17,597 nt of DNA from Neisseriaceae bacterium (GTDB taxonomy: Bacteria; Pseudomonadota; Gammaproteobacteria; Burkholderiales; Neisseriaceae), in NCBI GenBank assembly GCA_017518785.1, contig JAFWUA010000074.1, positions 1 to 17,597 of the forward strand, written 5' to 3'. The position numbers and the translations under genes are program-made. Shown one piece after another: positions 13,467-17,597 of this stretch (its first letter is position 1; every line of letters starts with the position of its first letter). Under the pieces are notes generated by a model. The model was not told where the DNA came from, did no database searches, and saw only the letters and a list, made by a program, of their open reading frames with translations.

Positions 13467-14222
13467 ATGAATACCGTTAAAAATGTATTTTTCGTATTTG
13501 TCATACTATTTGTGATGGTGATAAGTTTGCTATTGCGTTTTTCGTTTAATGAATCACCAGAAGTAGTTTATGACATTGGTGAGTCAGATATTGACTTGAT
13601 GCCTGATGCTTCATTTTTTCCAGAGGCACTACATTATGCTGCCAATTTAAGTTACAAGGTTAAAGGTGTGCGTTATTACCCAGATCGTGAGATACGTCCT
13701 TTTGAACAGGAAGGTATTGCATCTTGGTATGGCAGAGATTTTCATGGCAAGCTTACTACTTCTGGTGAGCGTTTTGATATGAATGAAATGACGGCAGCAC
13801 ATCCTACTTTGCCAATACCAAGCTATGTACGTGTGGTTAATTTGGATAATCAAAAAACTGTTGTGGTGCGTATTAATGATAGAGGACCTTTCCATAGTAA
13901 GCGGATTATCGATTTATCATACGCAGCTGCTAAAAAATTAGGTTTTACTGGACGTGGAATTGCCAAAGTACGCATTGAACAAATTGTCTCTCCTAAATCT
14001 AACACTGATGTAGGTGAAATGTTTGTTAATCTGGATAGTGTAAACAATATCAACGATGCACAAAAAATCATGCAACGTGTGGTGAGCTATTTAGAAGCAA
14101 ACGAAATGACGCAAACGGTCAGCATTATTCATTCTGGTGATGGTTATATGGTTCAGGTAGGACCTTTTACGCATGATGATATGGCAGTGCAGTTGCAAGA
14201 TGATTTGCAAAAAGAGTTATAA
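13467..14222 (+). CDS. rlpA: RlpA-family septal lytic transglycosylase, membrane-anchored form
   Basis: A 251-residue cell-wall protein. Residues about 5-27 form one hydrophobic segment (VFFVFVILFVMVISLLLRF) with no lipobox Cys, unlike the usual lipoprotein RlpA, so it is probably a membrane anchor or uncleaved signal. The double-psi beta-barrel domain runs about 85-175: GIASWYGRDFHGKLTTSGE, MTAAHPTLP, RINDRGPF, RIIDLSYAAAKKLGF. The Glu, His and Asp equivalent to the catalytic residues of RlpA are all present. A SPOR domain follows (FVNLDSVNNINDAQKIM to GYMVQVGPF), which in this family binds denuded peptidoglycan at the division site. ATG 13467 is preferred to TTG 13401, which would add 22 polar residues before the anchor. 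A strong terminator follows. Confidence 0.85.
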   Translation: MNTVKNVFFVFVILFVMVISLLLRFSFNESPEVVYDIGESDIDLMPDASFFPEALHYAANLSYKVKGVRYYPDREIRPFEQEGIASWYGRDFHGKLTTSGERFDMNEMTAAHPTLPIPSYVRVVNLDNQKTVVVRINDRGPFHSKRIIDLSYAAAKKLGFTGRGIAKVRIEQIVSPKSNTDVGEMFVNLDSVNNINDAQKIMQRVVSYLEANEMTQTVSIIHSGDGYMVQVGPFTHDDMAVQLQDDLQKEL

Positions 14223-14285
14223 AACCGTATCTCATTTAACATGGATATGTTTTTGTAATAATTGCTAAATTTTAACGCATAAATT

Positions 14286-14319
14286 AAGAGACTCAAATTA
14301 TCAAGTTTGAGTCTCTTTT
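14286..14319 (+). terminator. Rho-independent terminator after rlpA
   Basis: AAGAGACTCAAA (14286-14297) and TTTGAGTCTCTT (14306-14317) form a 12-bp perfect stem with loop TTATCAAG, and the right arm runs into TTTT. It separates rlpA from hemH. Confidence 0.9.
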
Positions 14320-14327
14320 GTTATACT
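14319..14327 (+). promoter_or_regulatory. Extended -10 promoter of hemH
   Basis: TGT directly before TATACT (14322-14327), immediately after the terminator. Transcription would start near 14334, giving a leader of about 37 bases before the hemH ATG. No good -35 is visible. Confidence 0.4.
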
Positions 14328-14370
14328 TCTAAAATAATTGCTACGCGAGAATTTAATAAGGAGAGGAATC

Positions 14371-15387
14371 ATGGCTGTATTTTTCCCTGAAAACGGCATA
14401 GTTGCACATGTATCCGATATTAAAGAAGGGGTGTTGTTGATGAATTTAGGTTCACCAGATAGCACAGAAAATAAATCAGTTCGCCGTTATTTGGCTGAAT
14501 TTTTATCAGATCGCAGGGTAATTGAAATGAACCCTTGTTTATGGCAGCCGATTTTGCGAGGAATAATATTACCATTTCGTCCCAAGCAAAGTGCCAATTT
14601 GTATAGAAAAATTTGGAGAGATAGTGGTTCGCCATTGCTTGTTAATACTCGTATGTTGGCACATGAATTATCTAAAAAAGTTGATTTGCCAGTTTATTTT
14701 GGTATGACATATGGAAATCCATCCATGTCAGATGTAGTGCGACAAATGAAAAAAGATGGTATCAATCGTATTATTGCGATTCCGTTATTTCCTCAATATG
14801 CTTCATCTGCAGCAATTGCATCGTTAGATGCACTGTGGCGTACTCTATTACGTTTACGAGTGCCACCATCGGTGAATACTGTTGATCCATTTTATAGTTT
14901 TATGCCATATATTGAAGCAATTGCTGGGCGGATTCGTTTGCATTGGCAACATAGCGAGCGAGGCGATGTTTTATTATTTTCTTTCCACGGAATCCCTTTG
15001 TCTCATCATCAGGCAGGTGATGCTTATGTTGCACAGTGTTATACAACGGCAAGACGTTTGGCAGAGAGTTTATCTTTGAGTGATAAGGATTATCGAGTAG
15101 TTTTTCAAAGTCGTTTTGGACGTGCTGCCTGGGTAACTCCCTCGACTCAAGAAGTTTTGGCTCAATTACCAAAACAAGGTGTGAGTAGTGTAGATATTTG
15201 TTGTCCTGGATTTTTCTGTGATTGTTTGGAGACTTTGGAAGAGATTTCTATTTCTGGTAAGGAAATTTTTATAAATGCTGGCGGTAAGAATTATCGTTAT
15301 ATTCCGTGTTTGAATGCTGGAAATGATAGTGTATTTGTTTTAACGAAATTAATATCTCATTATCGTTCTGCTACTCCTATTAATTGA
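14371..15387 (+). CDS. hemH: Ferrochelatase
   Basis: Inserts Fe2+ into protoporphyrin IX, the last step of protoheme synthesis; 338 residues, normal length, membrane-associated or cytoplasmic. Family motifs are VLLMNLGSPDS (21-31), SGSPLL, IAIPLFPQYASS, FSFHGIP with the metal-handling His206, and PGFFCDCLETLEEI (about 279-292) with the conserved acidic residues. ATG 14371 has an excellent ribosome site, AAGGAGAGG; an in-frame TTG at 14338 has none. Four Cys cluster in DICCPGFFCDC; I cannot tell whether they have a role, for example in cluster binding as in some bacterial ferrochelatases. It appears to be a single-gene unit between a terminator and a DUS-pair terminator. Confidence 0.95.
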   Translation: MAVFFPENGIVAHVSDIKEGVLLMNLGSPDSTENKSVRRYLAEFLSDRRVIEMNPCLWQPILRGIILPFRPKQSANLYRKIWRDSGSPLLVNTRMLAHELSKKVDLPVYFGMTYGNPSMSDVVRQMKKDGINRIIAIPLFPQYASSAAIASLDALWRTLLRLRVPPSVNTVDPFYSFMPYIEAIAGRIRLHWQHSERGDVLLFSFHGIPLSHHQAGDAYVAQCYTTARRLAESLSLSDKDYRVVFQSRFGRAAWVTPSTQEVLAQLPKQGVSSVDICCPGFFCDCLETLEEISISGKEIFINAGGKNYRYIPCLNAGNDSVFVLTKLISHYRSATPIN

Positions 15388-15396
15388 TTTTTAATA

Positions 15397-15447
15397 AAAA
15401 TAAGTCTGCCGGAAAGCTTGTTAAATGTTTTCCGGCAGACTTATTTT
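15397..15447. terminator. DUS-pair terminator after hemH
   Basis: AAAATAAGTCTGCCGGAAA (15397-15415) pairs perfectly with TTTCCGGCAGACTTATTTT (15429-15447): 19 bp with a 13-base loop, ending in TTTT. Two perfect 13-mers (15403-15415 and 15429-15441) form the core, and the extra A+T pairs make it a textbook bidirectional terminator. Confidence 0.85.
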
Positions 15448-15734
15448 GTGTTTTATTGTGATTTTTTTAGGAAAATCTTTACGGATAATCGTGTTGTATT
15501 GCATGTAATTGTTGTGTTTTTTTGGTAGAATCTGCACTTTGTGCAATCAGGCAACACAAAAAAATTTTAAGCTTACCAGCAAAGTAAAAATAGAAACAAA
15601 ATTCGTAACCCCGTGCAGTTTCTTCGCTGAAAAATTATTATAAAACAAAATTTTATATATTTCAGCAGCCTGAAACAAATCAGTGTGTCTTGTAATTATT
15701 TAAGATGCTGTTAAATTAAAGAGGCTGTATTTTC
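15448..15734 (+). promoter_or_regulatory. Long leader region before the NhaD-type gene
   Basis: 287 bases without a gene. An extended -10 box (TGG then TAGAAT, 15523-15531) would start a transcript near 15538 with a leader of about 195 bases. The leader contains TGCAC/GTGCA around 15533-15545 and GCTGAAA (15626-15632) with TTTCAGC (15660-15666) closing an A+T-rich arm. AGAGG (15720-15723 region) is the ribosome site. A cation-sensing RNA would make sense before an Na+/H+ antiporter, but I do not recognise a known riboswitch here. GCAGCCTGAA at 15665-15674 resembles the core of another DUS dialect. Confidence 0.35.
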
Positions 15735-17159
15735 ATGCTTGCATTTCGCAAACTTATTGTTTTTATTTCGAGTTTTATTCCAGTTGTAGTTCATGCGTCA
15801 GATGGGACACATGACTCGAATCTTAGCTTATTTTGGGGCATACCCTTTGTTTTGGTATTGTTATCCATTGCTTTGGGACCGCTTTTGTTTTCAAGAATAT
15901 GGCATCATCATTTTGGCAAGATTGTTGCCTTTTGGACGTTTATTTTTTTACTTCCATATTTCTTGGTCTTTGGTTTGAATGAAACTATTCATGTGGTGGC
16001 ACATGCGATTGTGGAAGAATATGTGCCGTTTATATTGTTGTTATTAGCTTTATACACGGTATCTGGTGGGATTTTAATTTGGGGAAATCTTCGCGGTACT
16101 CCTAAAACCAATACAGCCTTATTAGCCATTGGGACGGCTTTGGCATCGTTGATGGGAACAACTGGGGCTGCGATGTTATTGATTCGTCCGATTTTACGTG
16201 CTAACGAACATCGTAAACATAAGGTGCACACTGTTGTTTTCTTTATATTTTTAGTAGCAAATATTGGTGGTGGTCTAACTCCTTTGGGAGATCCTCCTTT
16301 GTTTTTAGGTTTCTTAAAAGGTGTGGATTTTATGTGGACGGTTTGGCACATGATGTTGCCGGTGTTGATTTCATCGATAATTCTTTTGACTGCGTTTTAT
16401 TTATTAGATAAACATTATTGCAATCAAAATGATGAATTTTTGCCAGATGAGGATAAACATCATCGATCTCATAAAGCTCCTTTGAAAATTCATGGCAAGG
16501 TTAATTTTGTCTTTTTAATTATGATTGTGGCATCGGTGTTAATTTCCGGTATTTGGAAATCAGATGAAGTAATCGAAATTTTAGGAACTAAAATTGGTTT
16601 AGTGCCATTATTACGCGACACCTCTTTGGTATTTATTACCTTGTTGTCATTGTTGGCTACCAAAAAACAAGTGCGAGCAGGTAATGAATTTAACTGGGAT
16701 CCTATGTTGGAAGTAGGTAAGTTGTTTTTAGCAATTTTTATTACGATTACACCTGTTTTAACTATGTTAAAAATGGGAGAGCAGGGCAATTTTGCATCAT
16801 TAATTCGTTTAGTAAAAAATGATGATGGAGCACCAATTGATGCTATGTATTTTTGGATGACTGGTTCATTATCTGGCTTTTTGGATAATGCTCCCACTTA
16901 TTTGGTATTTTTTAATATGGCAGGTGGTCATGCCGATGTTTTGATGAATCAATTATCATCAACATTATTAGCAATTTCTATGGGGGCAGTATTTATGGGG
17001 GCTTTAACCTATATTGGCAATGCTCCTAATTTTATGGTGAAATCCATTGCTGAACAGCGTCATGTTAAAATGCCGACTTTCTTTGGCTATATGGCATGGT
17101 CATTGGGGATATTAATACCATTGTTTTTATTGCAAACATTGATATTTTTCGTATTTTAA
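15735..17159 (+). CDS. nhaD: Na+/H+ antiporter, NhaD type (ion transporter superfamily)
   Basis: Inner-membrane antiporter of 474 residues with about 11-13 hydrophobic segments and a signal-like start (LIVFISSFIPVVVHA). It shows the hallmarks of the NhaD/arsenical pump/citrate transporter superfamily: LMGTTGAAMLLIRPILRANE in the first half, NIGGGLTPLGDPPLFLGFLKG, and SGFLDNAPTYLVFF in the second half, where the Asp and Asn residues serve ion binding. A polar cytoplasmic loop rich in His and Asp (DKHYCNQNDEFLPDEDKHHR) lies in the middle. NhaD proteins exchange Na+ or Li+ for H+. The gene is alone between a long leader and a DUS-pair hairpin. The name rests on family resemblance; ion specificity is not certain. 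Confidence 0.85.
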   Translation: MLAFRKLIVFISSFIPVVVHASDGTHDSNLSLFWGIPFVLVLLSIALGPLLFSRIWHHHFGKIVAFWTFIFLLPYFLVFGLNETIHVVAHAIVEEYVPFILLLLALYTVSGGILIWGNLRGTPKTNTALLAIGTALASLMGTTGAAMLLIRPILRANEHRKHKVHTVVFFIFLVANIGGGLTPLGDPPLFLGFLKGVDFMWTVWHMMLPVLISSIILLTAFYLLDKHYCNQNDEFLPDEDKHHRSHKAPLKIHGKVNFVFLIMIVASVLISGIWKSDEVIEILGTKIGLVPLLRDTSLVFITLLSLLATKKQVRAGNEFNWDPMLEVGKLFLAIFITITPVLTMLKMGEQGNFASLIRLVKNDDGAPIDAMYFWMTGSLSGFLDNAPTYLVFFNMAGGHADVLMNQLSSTLLAISMGAVFMGALTYIGNAPNFMVKSIAEQRHVKMPTFFGYMAWSLGILIPLFLLQTLIFFVF

Positions 17160-17162
17160 TTC

Positions 17163-17202
17163 TTTCCGGCAGACTTCTTACTATTAAATAGTCTGCCGGA
17201 AA
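17163..17202. repeat. Inverted pair of DUS-like 13-mers, probable terminator
   Basis: TTTCCGGCAGACT (17163-17175) and AGTCTGCCGGAAA (17190-17202) form a 13-bp stem with a 14-base loop, 3 bases after the stop of the antiporter gene and 22 bases before gltX. No T run follows. Confidence 0.75.
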
Positions 17203-17224
17203 ACAATTTGAAAGATTATAAATT

Positions 17225-17597
17225 ATGACAAATACAGTTCGCACGCGTTTTGCACCCAGTCCGACTGGATTTTTACACATTGGCGGTGTTCGCACGGCTC
17301 TTTATTCTTGGGCTTATGCTCGCAAAATGGGCGGTAAATTTATTTTGCGTATTGAAGACACGGATTTAGAACGCTCCACGCCCGAATCGGTGAAAGCCAT
17401 TTTGGACGGTATGGCGTGGGTGGGTTTGGATTATGACGAAGGGCCGTTTTATCAAGCGCAACGCTTTGATAGATATAAAGAAATTATCCAAAAACTGTTA
17501 GACGAAGGAGCGGCTTATTATTGCTACTGTTCCAAAGAAGAGTTGGAAAAAATGCGGCAAAAAGCCGAAGCACAAGGCGGCGGCTTTACCTACGACC
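17225..17597 (+). CDS. gltX: Glutamate--tRNA ligase, 5' part (cut by window end)
   Basis: Class I aminoacyl-tRNA synthetase that charges tRNA-Glu in the cytoplasm. Only the first 124 residues are in the window. They carry FAPSPTGFLHIGGVRTALYS (HIGG is the HIGH signature, 18-21), FILRIEDTDLERST and YYCYCSKEELEKMR, all typical of GltX at these positions. ATG 17225 matches the usual family start; the ribosome site GAAAG is weak. By hand count 172 of 373 bases are G or C (46%), clearly higher than the neighbouring antiporter gene, with codons such as GCG, CGC and ACG that are scarcer upstream. The difference may come from selection on a highly expressed gene or from recombination with a relative. 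Confidence 0.96.
   Translation, partial: MTNTVRTRFAPSPTGFLHIGGVRTALYSWAYARKMGGKFILRIEDTDLERSTPESVKAILDGMAWVGLDYDEGPFYQAQRFDRYKEIIQKLLDEGAAYYCYCSKEELEKMRQKAEAQGGGFTYD

Noticed and set aside
15448..15734. Known Na+ or Li+ riboswitch
   Set aside because: I could not match the region to the conserved cores I remember; left as an unassigned leader.
15989..16897. Two long open frames on the minus strand inside the antiporter gene (15989-16351, 16490-16897)
   Set aside because: They are opposite a convincing membrane protein gene, have no ribosome sites and resemble no family; such frames arise easily opposite U-rich hydrophobic codons.
1062..17202. The short repeats as a CRISPR array
   Set aside because: Copies are 13 bases, widely spaced over the whole window, in both orientations and without regular spacers; no cas genes are present.

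Overview
This is a 17.6 kb stretch of an A+T-rich bacterial chromosome, most likely a member of the Neisseriaceae (Betaproteobacteria). The grounds are a tmRNA tag (ANDESFALAA) one step from the neisserial ANDETYALAA as I recall it, the betaproteobacterial DUF2818 protein, a CysB-type regulator beside a ferredoxin-NADP reductase, and a dense short repeat that looks like a DNA uptake sequence (DUS). The genus cannot be fixed from the sequence alone. Most genes are ordinary housekeeping or transport genes.

Layout: 24-3085 is a three-gene ABC importer of the TrpXYZ type (lipoprotein binding protein, permease, ATPase). 3305-3796 is a small secreted LprI/DUF1311-like protein. 3899-4678 is fpr, closed by a strong terminator, and 4856-5797 is a cysB-like LysR regulator. 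5981-7217 holds two unrecognised genes: one with a Lys/Ser/Thr-rich linker and a possible winged helix, and one small exported protein. 7290-7420 is a hairpin-forming repeat related to 3151-3265. 7503-7872 is ssrA (tmRNA) on the minus strand with a clear promoter and terminator. mrp and a DUF2818 gene follow (8027-9430). After a structured convergent gap comes a minus-strand cluster bioH-bioC-patatin (12166 down to 9728). Back to back with bioH, with one base between the start codons, is comF, followed by trmL and an rlpA-like gene (12168-14222). Then come hemH (14371-15387), an NhaD-type antiporter (15735-17159) and the start of gltX (17225 to the window end).

The strongest unexplained signal is a 13-base sequence, AGTCTGCCGGAAA, present in 13 perfect copies (7 in one orientation, 6 in the other), about one per 1.35 kb, nearly all between genes. 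Three perfect inverted pairs sit just after genes and look like terminators; two more copies lie inside bioC. Its first 12 bases align in register with the known Simonsiella-type DUS (AGGCTGCCTGAA) at 10 of 12 positions. One of the two differences turns the otherwise universal CTG core into CGG. I read it as a possible undescribed DUS dialect; comF suggests a competence function in the same organism.

Other points of interest are the two-copy hairpin repeat family, a possible attenuator before the ABC permease, the abutting bioH/comF starts, a degenerate SAM motif in BioC, an RlpA without a lipobox, and a jump in G+C in gltX and in the ABC ATPase gene.
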